Source: Bog-756 sp963696495 (GTDB lineage: Bacteria; Actinomycetota; Acidimicrobiia; Acidimicrobiales; RAAP-2). From it: a DNA stretch of 64,000 nt. Shown in pieces: positions 18,638-27,210 of this stretch. Made by a program: the position numbers and the translations under genes. Position 1 is the first letter of the stretch. Each line of letters starts with the position of its first letter. The notes under the pieces are model-generated. The model was given only the letters and a program-made list of their open reading frames with translations. It did no database searches and was not told the DNA's origin. The DNA is taken from the NCBI GenBank assembly GCA_963696495.1, contig CAVOKJ010000004.1, positions 62,001 through 126,000 of the forward strand, in the 5' to 3' direction.

Positions 18638-19807
18638 ATGCGACCGCGTCACCTGAGCACCGTGTCCGTTGGAGGGGCGAGCAACGGAGGCCCACTCCGT
18701 GGTGCGTGGCGCGGCCGCCTCGCCGGCAGCAGTGCCGTTGTCGCCTTGCTCTTCTCGATGGTGACGGCCATCGGGGTCGCCCCGACCCCGGCCTTCGCCA
18801 GCACGACCGTCGATGGCTGTGCCGTCGTCGCCCATCCCAGCGCCACCAGGTTCACCGACTGCCCAGGCGCCGATCTGTCGGGCGCCGATCTGTCCGGTGA
18901 CAACCTGTCCTTTGCCGACTTCGCCGGCACCAATCTGTCGGGGGCCGATCTCTCCTCGGCTGGATTGCGCCACGCCGATCTGTCGAGCGCCTCCCTGGGG
19001 ACGTGCTCGTTCCTGATGCCACCCATCGGGGAGTTCACCTGCCAGATCGCCGACGTCGCGGGTGCCGACCTGTCCCAGGCCGACCTAGCCGACGCGTCGA
19101 TGGTCGGCGTCAACCTGGCCTCCGACGATCTGAGGGGGGCCACGCTGGCCGGCGCGTCCCTGGTGACGTGCCTGCCCCCTGCCATCTTCGCCCCGGCGTG
19201 CGTCACCGCCAGCCTCGCGGACGCCGACCTCGTGGGTGCCACACTGACCGAGGCCGGTACCTCTGAATGCCTCACACTGGACCTGGGCGGCATGCTCGGA
19301 GAGGAGTCCTACTGCGGTGGGGTGTCAATGGCCGGCGCCAGACTCACGGGCGCCGACTTGACCGGCGCCGACCTGTCGTGGGCCGACCTGGCCGACGCCA
19401 CGCTGGACGGGGCGACGTTCGCCGGCGTCCTGTTCGGCAGCTGTGCCTCCTCGAACCCCGACATCCTCGTGTGCAGCTCAGCCGACCTGGCTGGGGCCAG
19501 GCTCAGAGACGTGGACCTCACCGGTCTGGATCTCAACGGGGCGAATCTCTCCGGCGCCGATCTGGTGGGCGCCAATCTTTCCGGTGCCGACCTCTCCCCC
19601 CTGGAGGATCCCACCTTCCAAATCCCGGTGACGCCGACGAACCTCGACGGGGCGAACCTCGCCCGCGCCGATCTCACCGACGCGAACCTGACCGCTGCCA
19701 CCCTGACCGGTGCTCGCCTGGCCGGGATCACGTGGGCCGACACCACGTGCCCGGACGGGACGAACAGTGAGAGTGACGGGGGCACGTGCGCCCGTGATCT
19801 CGGGTAG
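18638..19807 (+). CDS. secreted pentapeptide-repeat protein with periodic Cys-bounded loops
   Basis: 389 aa. A signal peptide spans about 1-55 (ending near AFAS). The rest is pentapeptide repeat (A[DN]LSG-type: GADLSGADLSGDNLSFADFA and onwards), which folds as a right-handed quadrilateral beta-helix. Unusually, the helix is interrupted by short segments flanked by two Cys: about C-x13-C, C-x11-C, C-x9-C, C-x14-C, C-x9-C and a C-terminal C-x12-C. These are probably disulfide-closed loops, reasonable in an exported protein. AAGGGGG lies 5 nt before the ATG. No enzymatic role is predicted; surface adhesion or structural functions are speculation. Confidence 0.8.
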   Translation: MRPRHLSTVSVGGASNGGPLRGAWRGRLAGSSAVVALLFSMVTAIGVAPTPAFASTTVDGCAVVAHPSATRFTDCPGADLSGADLSGDNLSFADFAGTNLSGADLSSAGLRHADLSSASLGTCSFLMPPIGEFTCQIADVAGADLSQADLADASMVGVNLASDDLRGATLAGASLVTCLPPAIFAPACVTASLADADLVGATLTEAGTSECLTLDLGGMLGEESYCGGVSMAGARLTGADLTGADLSWADLADATLDGATFAGVLFGSCASSNPDILVCSSADLAGARLRDVDLTGLDLNGANLSGADLVGANLSGADLSPLEDPTFQIPVTPTNLDGANLARADLTDANLTAATLTGARLAGITWADTTCPDGTNSESDGGTCARDLG

Positions 19808-19961
19808 CTCCCGGTCGCTCGATCCAGCTCCCTCTGCCCATGATCTGCCGGACGGGGGCAGCCGGTGGGGCACGGGCACCCGTCGATCGAAGGCCACGGC
19901 ATCCAGGCGCCACGGGGTGGTTGTCCTGTTGGGACCAGCTGAGGTCGGTGCCGGGGGATCC

Positions 19962-21533
19962 CTAGGTGCGGGCTGGAGCCAGGAGCGGGAAGTACAGGGC
20001 GAGGGCACTCCGCAATGCCGTCAGGATCTGCTCCGGTGGTACGTCGGCCTCGGGGTCGTCGGGAACCCCGTCGAGCGTGATCTTGTTCAACGCCGCGTAG
20101 CCTCGGAGTCCGTCGAGCAGGTCCTTGCCCAAGGGGGCCACGACTTCTCCGAGGGCCAGGGCATCCAGCGTGAACGTGGGCACCGGCCGTGCGTGGGGGA
20201 CCGGCCACGTCTCCGGGTCTCGGGGCACGTCGAGCGAGAAGGCGTGGGAGAACGTCCGGGCAGCGGCGTCCCGTGCGGTGAAGGGCGCTCCGAGATCCCA
20301 CTCCTCCCGGAGGGTGGCGATGAGCGAGGTGTGTCGGTGTTCCTCGTTGAACACGTCGCCCTCGGCCACCCACGGGGAGATGATCACCGCGGGGACCCGG
20401 TAGCCCGAGCGGTCGAAGGTGAAGCCCTTCTCCCCCGCGGGTGCCTTCGGGTCGGGAGGCGGGACCGGACCGGGCGGAACGTGGTCGTAGGTGCCGCCCG
20501 GCTCGTCCCATCCGACGAGCAGGGTGGTGTTCCAGACGTTGGAACCCGTCGAGGACTGCATCCCCCGGTAGGCGTCGTAGATCCGTGCGAGGAATGCTTC
20601 GCCGCCGAGGATCGAGGACGGTGGGTCCACGCTCGGGATCGCCACGCCATGGCCCAGCGCCCGTCCGGCGGCGGGGTGGTAGTCGCTGTGCCCGATGACC
20701 AGACAGGGCTCGATGAACGAGAAGTCGGCCAGGTCACCGTGGGCGGCGTCCCGCTCGAACTGGGCGAAGGGCACGAAGTGCGTGCCGAGGCGGTCCTTCA
20801 GCCGCTGGTAGTGGATGACGGCGGTGGCCGAGAACTGCATGGGCTCGGCGACGTAGACCTTCCAGGTCTTGCCGTGGTCCTCCAGACGGTTGAAGATCGT
20901 CTCGGCATCGTTGTTGGTCAACCATTTCCTGGCCGGACTGTTCACGGTCAGCCCTGACGACGTTCCCGCCGTCCAGAAGGAACGGTTCATGAACGTCTGC
21001 GAGGGGACTTCGCAGAACCAGTGGTCGAACACGCCGAATCCCCGGGCCAGGCCGTTCAGCACCGGAACCTGCTCCGGGGTGAACCCGGTCATGATGTGGG
21101 CGTACTCCTCGTAGGTGGGCTGGCGACCCACCTCGGCGGTGAACGTGCTGATGTAGTCGGTGACGAAGCCGTCCATGGTCGGCGTCTGACCAGGTCCGGG
21201 CGCATTCCACGGCGCGGTGATGTCATCGCCCAGCTTGAAACGGTTCTCCTTGCTCAGGATGTTGTAGAGCTGGGTGTTGGTGTGCGGGTACTCCTCACCG
21301 GAGTCCGGGTTGGGGCTGTCCATGTCGGTGGCCACCGTGTAGGGAACCACCTTGCGGTCCGCACCATCGTCGGCCCACTCGGGAATGGGGTTCGAGAGGG
21401 TCTTGCCGACCACGCCGTCGAAGGTCTTTCCGTCCCCGGGCCCGTAGAGGTGGCCCAGCAGGTTGTCCAGCGAGCGGTTCTCGAAGAGGACGACCACGAG
21501 GTGGTCCATGGCATGACGACGGTCTGGGGGCAT
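19962..21533 (-). CDS. phospholipase C-type phosphoesterase (acid phosphatase/PLC superfamily)
   Basis: 523 aa. The N-terminal MDHLVVVLFENRSLDNLLG is the metal-binding start of the bacterial PLC/phosphoesterase family (ENRSFD in characterised members). Downstream are PWNAPGPGQTPTMDGFVTDY, NTTLLVGWDEPGGTYDHVPP and SGYRVPAVIISPWV, the usual core motifs. ATG 21533 has GAGGAGG 6 nt upstream, so it is preferred to the longer frame that begins at 21575. No Tat or Sec signal is seen at the N-terminus, which is unusual because most relatives are exported. Substrate unknown: phospholipid, sphingolipid or another phosphodiester. Confidence 0.82.
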   Translation of the reverse strand: MPPDRRHAMDHLVVVLFENRSLDNLLGHLYGPGDGKTFDGVVGKTLSNPIPEWADDGADRKVVPYTVATDMDSPNPDSGEEYPHTNTQLYNILSKENRFKLGDDITAPWNAPGPGQTPTMDGFVTDYISTFTAEVGRQPTYEEYAHIMTGFTPEQVPVLNGLARGFGVFDHWFCEVPSQTFMNRSFWTAGTSSGLTVNSPARKWLTNNDAETIFNRLEDHGKTWKVYVAEPMQFSATAVIHYQRLKDRLGTHFVPFAQFERDAAHGDLADFSFIEPCLVIGHSDYHPAAGRALGHGVAIPSVDPPSSILGGEAFLARIYDAYRGMQSSTGSNVWNTTLLVGWDEPGGTYDHVPPGPVPPPDPKAPAGEKGFTFDRSGYRVPAVIISPWVAEGDVFNEEHRHTSLIATLREEWDLGAPFTARDAAARTFSHAFSLDVPRDPETWPVPHARPVPTFTLDALALGEVVAPLGKDLLDGLRGYAALNKITLDGVPDDPEADVPPEQILTALRSALALYFPLLAPART

Positions 21534-21661
21534 GACCCCTCCTCGGGTGGGCCTTCTCGCCGACCACTCTCCCATGTCAGGCGGGCCTCTGCCTCACCCT
21601 TTCTCGTCGGCATCCCGAGGCGGCGACGGTGCACCCCTTCGTGCCGGCGTGGCGAGCATCG

Positions 21662-22024
21662 CTACTGACCGAAGGCGTAGCGGAGGTTGGCGTTGATCAG
21701 TTCGTTGACCCGCTTGCGCAGGTGCCCGAGCAGCGGAGCTTCCGGCATCGGATCGTCCACGATCAGTGTCCAGCACAGGTCGGTGCCGTGGCCGCTCCAA
21801 TCGGCGGGCAGATCGAACCGGAGGCGGGCATCGGGCCGCTCCACCCAGAGGGACGACCAGACCACGTAACCCGGCGCTCGGCTCTCGACGACCGTCGGTT
21901 CGATCTCATCGTCCAGCAGCCTGAGCCACTGCCGCCGAGGATCACGGTTCGGTTCCGTCAGTGCCTCGAAGACGGCGAACGGCGGCGCCGGCTGATTTCG
22001 CTGCCTTCTCCCCGCCTCCGGCAC
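21662..22024 (-). CDS. SRPBCC-like small protein
   Basis: 120 aa, no signal peptide or membrane segment. The C-terminal half (LCWTLIVDDPMPEAPLLGHL, then NELINANLRYAFGQ) resembles the end of START/SRPBCC-type polyketide cyclase-like proteins found in actinobacteria, which bind hydrophobic ligands in a helix-grip fold. The match is by pattern only. It lies alone between the phosphoesterase and ctaF on the minus strand. The N-terminal 15 or so residues are Arg/Pro/Gln-rich and may not be part of the true protein. Confidence 0.5.
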   Translation of the reverse strand: MPEAGRRQRNQPAPPFAVFEALTEPNRDPRRQWLRLLDDEIEPTVVESRAPGYVVWSSLWVERPDARLRFDLPADWSGHGTDLCWTLIVDDPMPEAPLLGHLRKRVNELINANLRYAFGQ

Positions 22025-22063
22025 GACCGCAGTCTACGGAGTCACCGGCCCTCGGGGCGTCGC

Positions 22064-22456
22064 TCAGACAGCCCCGCCGCGGCGGCTCTCGACGGTGCCG
22101 CCGATGGCCGCCGAGAGGATGAGGGCGGCACCGATCGGCGCCAGCCAGAGGCCGAACACGAAGGTGAGCACGGTGAAGAGCGCTCCCATGCCCAGGATGA
22201 AGGGCCAGATGCTCGAGCTCGGGAAGGCCTCGACCTCGCCGGCCCCCTCGGCGATCACGGCATCCGGGTCGTCGTCGGCCTGGGGCTTCATGTGCTTGGA
22301 CCACCACAGATAGTACGAGCCCGGGAGCAGGCCGAGCAGCGCCGACCCGATCAGCATGGCGAACCCGCCGTCCTCGTAGCTGAGGAACCAGTAGACGACA
22401 CCGATGATGCCGAAGAAGATGCCGATGCCGGCCAGGAACAGCCCGTAGACCCTCAC
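22064..22456 (-). CDS. ctaF: cytochrome c oxidase subunit IV, actinobacterial type
   Basis: 130 aa with four hydrophobic helices, starting VRVYGLFLAGIGIFFGIIGV. Position directly after ctaD and the pattern YWFLSYEDGGFAMLIGSALL identify it as the small actinobacterial subunit IV, which stabilises the aa3 oxidase. The GTG start at 22456 overlaps the ctaD stop (GTGA), showing translational coupling; an earlier in-frame start would run inside ctaD. The C-terminus ends in a short charged tail (ESRRGGAV). Confidence 0.9.
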   Translation of the reverse strand: MRVYGLFLAGIGIFFGIIGVVYWFLSYEDGGFAMLIGSALLGLLPGSYYLWWSKHMKPQADDDPDAVIAEGAGEVEAFPSSSIWPFILGMGALFTVLTFVFGLWLAPIGAALILSAAIGGTVESRRGGAV

Positions 22457-24210
22457 GAGCCGACCTCGACCGTCTCCTTGTCGGGCAGCGGATGTGCTCC
22501 CGGGTGGTGGACCTTGTGGTGCTCGGGATGGTTGTAGTCCCAGGTCGGACGCTCGGAGCGGATCGGGGGCAGGTGCGAGTAGTTGTGGTGGGGCGGGGGC
22601 GACGAGGTGAACCACTCGAGTGCCCCGCCGTCCCACGGGTTGTCACCGGCCGGGACCGGGCTGCGCCACGACACCCACAGATTGGCCAGGAAGAAGAGGA
22701 ACGATGCCCCGATGATGAAAGAGCCGACCGTCGAGATGACGTTCAGGGTGGTCCAGCCGTTGCTCGGGAGGTAGGCGGCCACCCGGCGGGGCATCCCCTG
22801 CAGTCCGAGCAGGTACTGGGGCATGAAGGTGACCCAGAACCCGATGAAGAGGAACCAGAAGTGGAGCTTGCCCAGGCTCTCGCGCAGCATGCGCCCGAAC
22901 ATCTTCGGGTACCAGAAGTAGAAGCCGGCGAATCCGGCGAACACCGCGGTCCCGATGAGCACCTGGTGGAAGTGGGCCACGACGAAATAGGTGTCGTGGG
23001 TCATGAAGTCGACGGGCGGGGATGCCAGCAGCACGCCGGTGACCCCGCCCATCAGGAAGGCGAACAGGAACCCGACGCTGAACAGCATCGGGGTCTGGAA
23101 GCTCAACTGCCCACCCCACATCGTGCCGATCCAGTTGAAGAACTTGATCCCGGTGGGGACGGCGATCAGGTAGGAGAGCAGTGAGAAGAACGGCAGCAGC
23201 ACGACGCCGGTCGTGAACATGTGGTGGGCCCACACGCCGGTGGAGAGGGCGGCGATGGTCATGGTGGCGAAGACCATCCCCTTGTAGCCGAACAGGGGCT
23301 TGCGGGCGAACACCGGGATGATGTCGGTCACCATCCCGAAGTAGGGCAAGGCCAGGATGTACACCTCCGGGTGGCCGAAGAACCAGAAGAGGTTCTGCCA
23401 GAGCACCGGCACGCCGCCCCCCTGCACGGAGTAGATGTGGGTGCCGAAGTGCCGGTCGCAGAACAGCATCACCACCGCCCCGAACAGCACAGGGAAGGCG
23501 ATGAGGATGAGGATGGCCGTGACCAGCATGTTCCACGTGAAGATGGGCATGCGGAACATGGTCATCCCCGGCGCACGCAGGTAGAAGATGGTGGCACACA
23601 GGTTGACCCCGGTGAAGATGGCCGAGAACCCGGTGAGGGCCAGCGACATGAGCCACAGGTCGGCCCCGGCCCCGGGCGAGTTGGTGGCGTTGGAGAGCGG
23701 CGCATAGGCGACCCACCCGAAGCTGGCGGCGCCCCCGGCGACCAGGAAGCCGGACATCATGGTGATGGAGCCACCGAGGTACAGCCAGTAGGAGAGGGCG
23801 TTGAGCCGCGGGTAGGCCATGTCCGGCGCTCCCACCTGCAGCGGGACGATGTAGTTGGCCAGGCCGCCGAAGGCGAAGGGCCCGGCGAAGAGGTAGAGCA
23901 TGAGGCTGCCGTGCATGGTGAACAGCTCGTTGTAGGTCTGGAACGAGAGCAGCGACGACGTGGGCTCGGCCAGCTGCGCCCGGAGGAACAGGGCCATGAT
24001 GCCGGCGATGAAGAACAGCACCAGTGACGTGATCATGTAGCTCTTGCCGATCACCTTGTGATCGGTGGAGGTCAGCCAATTGAGGATCCCGGTGGGACCC
24101 TCGTGGTGGCCGTGCTCGCCCTCCCCGTGCTGGGGGACCGGATGGTGCCCGTCGGGCCCACCGGGTTGCTCGGGCTCGATCAGCTCAGGCGGTTCGATCG
24201 TCGTCGTCAT
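22453..24210 (-). CDS. ctaD: cytochrome c oxidase subunit I
   Basis: Catalytic subunit carrying haem a, haem a3 and CuB; 585 aa with about 12 transmembrane helices. Signatures include the haem-ligand region MHGSLMLYLFAGPFAFGGLA, WFFGHPEVYILALPYFGM with the CuB His and crosslinked Tyr, and HDTYFVVAHFHQVL with the haem a/a3 His ligands. A His-rich N-terminal extension of about 40 aa (HHPVPQHGEGEHGHHEG) precedes the first helix and a His-rich C-terminal tail (HHNYSHLPP, then NHPEHHKVHHPGAHP) ends the protein, both typical of actinobacterial CtaD. It lies 30 nt after ctaC and overlaps ctaF. Confidence 0.96.
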   Translation of the reverse strand: MTTTIEPPELIEPEQPGGPDGHHPVPQHGEGEHGHHEGPTGILNWLTSTDHKVIGKSYMITSLVLFFIAGIMALFLRAQLAEPTSSLLSFQTYNELFTMHGSLMLYLFAGPFAFGGLANYIVPLQVGAPDMAYPRLNALSYWLYLGGSITMMSGFLVAGGAASFGWVAYAPLSNATNSPGAGADLWLMSLALTGFSAIFTGVNLCATIFYLRAPGMTMFRMPIFTWNMLVTAILILIAFPVLFGAVVMLFCDRHFGTHIYSVQGGGVPVLWQNLFWFFGHPEVYILALPYFGMVTDIIPVFARKPLFGYKGMVFATMTIAALSTGVWAHHMFTTGVVLLPFFSLLSYLIAVPTGIKFFNWIGTMWGGQLSFQTPMLFSVGFLFAFLMGGVTGVLLASPPVDFMTHDTYFVVAHFHQVLIGTAVFAGFAGFYFWYPKMFGRMLRESLGKLHFWFLFIGFWVTFMPQYLLGLQGMPRRVAAYLPSNGWTTLNVISTVGSFIIGASFLFFLANLWVSWRSPVPAGDNPWDGGALEWFTSSPPPHHNYSHLPPIRSERPTWDYNHPEHHKVHHPGAHPLPDKETVEVGS

Positions 24211-24240
24211 GCGGGTCCCTTCACCATTGGCATGGCCGGA

Positions 24241-25185
24241 TCAGGCATTCGAGGGGTAGGGCCGGGTGTAGACAGGTGCATTGTTCTGGGCACTCGAGCC
24301 CGAACGGCTCAGCGTGTTGCCCGCCGCCACCTGGGCCGCCGCCCACAGCCGGAAGGCGGCCGGCGTCACCGCCCGCACGCTGAACAGCATCTCGGAGTGG
24401 TAGAGGCCGCAGATCTGGGTGCACTGCCCGTTGTAGGTGCCGGTGTGCAGCACGTCGAGGTCGAAGAAGTTGGTCACCCCGGGGAGCGCGTACCGGCTGA
24501 AGTTGAAGTCCCGCACGTAGAAGCCGTGGATGACGTCGTCGGAGACCAGGGTGACCTGGACGGTCTGGCCCACCGGCACGACCATCTGCGGTCCGTGGTT
24601 GTTCGGGCCGTTGGTGGTCTCGCCGGCCACGCCCACGTTGAGGCTCGGGTAGTCGAAACGCCATCCCCACTGGAAGGCGGTGACCCGCACGTCCACCACC
24701 GGCTTGCCGGTCGAGGTGAACCTGGCGTTGACGCCCACGGTGGCGTCGACCTTGTTCTCGGTGATGACGGTGAAGGCGAACAGGCCGGCCACGATGAGGA
24801 TGGGGATCACCGTGTAGAGGATCTCGATGGGGATGTTCTCGTGGAACTGCTTGGGCATGTCGTCGCTCCGACGACGGTAGCGGAGCACCGTCCACAGGAT
24901 GAGGAGGAAGACGGCACCCCCGATGATGATGCCGGTGGTCATCATCCCCGAGTACAGCTTGAAGGTGTCCTGGCCCTGGGAGGTGGCCCCCCGGCTGGCC
25001 CCGTAGGAGGGGTAGAAGTTGCACCCGGCCAGCGCCAGGGGAGCGAGGACGGCCAGGCCCAGGACCCGCCGACGCCGCCGCCGCGCACGCTCCGCCACAC
25101 CCGGCGACGCTTCGCCACCGGGGTCGTCGGCCGGCCGGTCGTCGTGGCGCGTTCCTCGTGCGGAGCGGGTTGTGAATGCGTTCAC
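24241..25185 (-). CDS. ctaC: cytochrome c oxidase subunit II
   Basis: 314 aa. Lipoprotein-type signal with lipobox LALAGC after an Arg-rich stretch, then two transmembrane helices (about 78-100 and 122-145) and a cupredoxin domain. The CuA site is visible as CTQICGLYHSEM (two Cys, His, Met) with the upstream His in DDVIHGFYVRDF. GTG 25185 is chosen because TAGTGT lies 7 nt upstream (leaderless) and the frame upstream of it has no family resemblance. First gene of ctaC-ctaD-ctaF. The long Arg-rich N-terminus (about 35 residues before the hydrophobic core) is unusual for a signal peptide but common in actinobacterial CtaC. Confidence 0.94.
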   Translation of the reverse strand: MNAFTTRSARGTRHDDRPADDPGGEASPGVAERARRRRRRVLGLAVLAPLALAGCNFYPSYGASRGATSQGQDTFKLYSGMMTTGIIIGGAVFLLILWTVLRYRRRSDDMPKQFHENIPIEILYTVIPILIVAGLFAFTVITENKVDATVGVNARFTSTGKPVVDVRVTAFQWGWRFDYPSLNVGVAGETTNGPNNHGPQMVVPVGQTVQVTLVSDDVIHGFYVRDFNFSRYALPGVTNFFDLDVLHTGTYNGQCTQICGLYHSEMLFSVRAVTPAAFRLWAAAQVAAGNTLSRSGSSAQNNAPVYTRPYPSNA

Positions 25186-25192
25186 GGCGATG

Positions 25193-25198
25193 ACACTA
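25193..25198 (-). promoter_or_regulatory. -10 box (TAGTGT) of the ctaCDF operon
   Basis: TAGTGT on the minus strand is 7 nt before the ctaC GTG at 25185, again the leaderless geometry. Confidence 0.5.
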
Positions 25199-25497
25199 GT
25201 GGGCGCCGCACCAGAATTAGAAGTTGAGCGCACCATCCGATCCGCGACGACGAAATCCCAGTTCAGCGGGGTGCCGATCGTGGCCTCCCGGAGGCTCGGC
25301 TGTGCCTGGCCGGAGACATCCCCCTCCGGGCCCGCCGGCGATGCCCCCCGCCCGGTTCTCCCTGCCGTCCGGGTCGACACGCCGGGCCGATCCGGAGGGG
25401 GAGGACACCGCCCCGGGCCAGGCCGCGACCACTTCGGCACGGACGGGCGGTGGGTGGGGACGGTCTCCAGAGCCCCTCCGGCGCCCGGCGAGAGCGG

Positions 25498-25524
25498 CCC
25501 GGTCCCGGGCCCCCGGGAACCGGG
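25498..25524 (-). terminator. hairpin downstream of the membrane-protein gene
   Basis: Twelve-base arms CCCGGTCCCGGG and CCCGGGAACCGGG pair with a single bulged A and a CC loop, about 30 nt past the stop at 25555. It probably ends the tatA/membrane-protein transcript; there is no T tract. Confidence 0.5.
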
Positions 25525-25554
25525 GGTGCATCGGGGAAGTGACCCGGGGGAGGG

Positions 25555-26298
25555 CTACTCGGTCGGTTCCTTCGGCTCCGTCGAGGGTGCGGTGGCCGAG
25601 CCGACGGCGCGACCGGCGGCACGGATCGTCCGCTTGAGGTGTGCCCCGGCGACCGGCCCGTACCTGGCCGAGGCCTTCTTTCCGGTGGCGGCCACGGAAC
25701 CGGTGGCCCGTCCGGCCCAGCGGGCGGCCGCATCCGTGGAGGCTGCCCCCGGCGTGGCGGCGGAGTCCGTGCCCCCCGGCCGGGGGCCCGGGGCCGTCCT
25801 GGCGCCGGTGGGGGCAGCGGCGGTCGGGGCCGACGGGTCGGCCACGGTGGCGGTGGTGTCGATGACCGTGGCGCCCGCCCGGGCCCACCGGTTCGGGCGG
25901 GCGCCGCCGGCGACGGGCCCCGACTGGGTCAGGGTGGCCAGACGGATCAGCCCGACGGCGGCGAAGCCGACGACGATGAGGCCCTCGATGTCAGGGCGCA
26001 GCCCCGGGAGGAGGGAGGCGACACCGAGCAGGACCGACGCCACGATGACGAGCACGAGGTGGAGGCGTTGGCTGCAGACCCGGGCCAGCCCGAGGGGCCC
26101 GTCGGCGGTGATGGCCAGCGCGAAGAAGAGGAGGGCGCCGGCGATCAGCACCCCACCGTGGCTGACGTGGATGGACACGTCGGCGAGGACCACCGCCACC
26201 CCGAACTCGGTGGCCTGGATCACCCAGAAGGGCAGCCAACGGCGCCCACGGTGCTCCGCCGTCGACGGGCCCGTTCCCGACCCTGCCGGAACGCTCAT
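25555..26298 (-). CDS. small multispanning membrane protein with Ala/Thr-rich cytoplasmic tail
   Basis: 247 aa, not recognised as a named family. About four hydrophobic helices lie between 23 and 120 (WLPFWVIQATEFGVAVVLAD, GGVLIAGALLFFALAI, LVLVIVASVLLGVASLL, GLIVVGFAAVGLIRLA). The remaining 125 residues are Ala/Thr/Gly/Pro-rich with scattered Arg and Lys, and probably disordered. It lies 17 nt downstream of tatA on the same strand and is likely co-transcribed with it. No catalytic motif is visible. The hydrophobic half is compatible with a generic actinobacterial SPW-repeat-like or DUF membrane protein. Confidence 0.6.
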   Translation of the reverse strand: MSVPAGSGTGPSTAEHRGRRWLPFWVIQATEFGVAVVLADVSIHVSHGGVLIAGALLFFALAITADGPLGLARVCSQRLHLVLVIVASVLLGVASLLPGLRPDIEGLIVVGFAAVGLIRLATLTQSGPVAGGARPNRWARAGATVIDTTATVADPSAPTAAAPTGARTAPGPRPGGTDSAATPGAASTDAAARWAGRATGSVAATGKKASARYGPVAGAHLKRTIRAAGRAVGSATAPSTEPKEPTE

Positions 26299-26315
26299 CG
26301 ACCGGCTCGCCGCGG

Positions 26316-26600
26316 TTACGAGGAGGTGCCGGAGGACCCGTCACCGTTGGTCTCGACGGTGACGGTGGTCTGGGTCGGCGGGCTCACGGCCGGGGGCGGT
26401 GCGGCCTTGACCGCCTTGGGTGCGGACGCCTCGTCCTCCGACGCCCCTTCGTCGAGGCCCTTCTTGAACTCCTTCTGGGCCGAGCCCAAGGAGCGAGCCA
26501 GTTTGGGGATCTGGGTGGACCCGAAGAGGACCAGCACCACCACGACCAGCACGATGATGCCGTCTACGCCGAAGATCTCTGCTGCTGAGCTGAAGTGCAC
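26316..26600 (-). CDS. tatA: twin-arginine translocase subunit TatA/TatE
   Basis: 94 aa. N-terminal transmembrane helix (GVDGIIVLVVVVLVLFG), then the conserved F-G hinge (LFGSTQIPKLARSLGSAQKEF) and amphipathic helix, followed by an acidic, then Pro/Thr-rich tail. This is the complete TatA architecture; it forms the pore for folded Tat substrates. The GTG start has AAAGGAG 7 nt upstream. No tatC is adjacent, so that subunit must be encoded elsewhere. The gene precedes the membrane-protein gene by 17 nt. Confidence 0.9.
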   Translation of the reverse strand: MHFSSAAEIFGVDGIIVLVVVVLVLFGSTQIPKLARSLGSAQKEFKKGLDEGASEDEASAPKAVKAAPPPAVSPPTQTTVTVETNGDGSSGTSS

Positions 26601-26724
26601 GGGATAGCTCCTTTGTCGACTGCGACCACCAGGTTAGACGTGTCCGCTCCGGCACGCTGTTCGCACCCGGTCAGCTATTCGGCGCCCGCACCGGGTGCGG
26701 ATGAGGCGCAGGCCCCCACCGGCC

Positions 26725-27174
26725 CTATCCGGCCAGGAACACGCCGAGGCACAGGGCGGCCACCGAGGCCACCCCGCCGATCGAGCCCCAGACGGCGAGG
26801 CCCCGGCGGGTGGTGGCCCGCTGGTGCAGGAAGACGGCCACCCCGGCGATGGCGACGACGACGATCTTGATGATGAGGACCGTCTTCCACGCCGTGCTGG
26901 CCTGGCCGACGGTCAGGGACCCGATGTTCCAGAAGCCGGTGATCACCAGCACGGCGTAGGCGGGCCACAGCAGGCGGGCGAAGGCCCGGGCCACCTTCTT
27001 CGGTGCCTCGTCGCCCAGCGTGCGGATGGTGGGTAGCAATCCGGCCACGGTGAACTGGCCACCGACCCACACGGTGGCGGCCAGGACGTGGAGGATGAGC
27101 CGGAAGCCGCCCAGGCCGTCGGAGAGCGACGGGACGTTGCTGCTCGCCTGGGCCACGTGGTTCACGTAGTGCAC
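26725..27174 (-). CDS. CopD-like membrane protein
   Basis: 149 aa with four hydrophobic helices. The motif LILHVLAATVWVGGQFTVAG with a membrane-embedded His, and WPAYAVLVITGFWNIGS, are typical of the CopD/DUF2269-type integral membrane family, some of which take part in copper uptake or cytochrome oxidase assembly. Its location near ctaCDF and tatA makes a link to the oxidase plausible but unproven. GTG 27174 is used; GGGGACGAG lies upstream. The enoyl-CoA hydratase gene ends 36 nt before it on the same strand. Confidence 0.68.
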   Translation of the reverse strand: MHYVNHVAQASSNVPSLSDGLGGFRLILHVLAATVWVGGQFTVAGLLPTIRTLGDEAPKKVARAFARLLWPAYAVLVITGFWNIGSLTVGQASTAWKTVLIIKIVVVAIAGVAVFLHQRATTRRGLAVWGSIGGVASVAALCLGVFLAG

Positions 27175-27210
27175 GGGCTCGTCCCCGATCGGTGGCGCCG
27201 CACCCCGCCC

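Larger units (their letters stand above)
25186..25554. other. intergenic stretch between ctaC and the upstream membrane-protein gene
   Basis: Holds the ctaC promoter at its left end and a strong imperfect hairpin at 25498-25524, just downstream (minus strand) of the membrane-protein gene. Long frames are open here on both strands, but they are Arg/Pro-rich and lack start signals or family motifs, so no gene is called. Confidence 0.6.
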
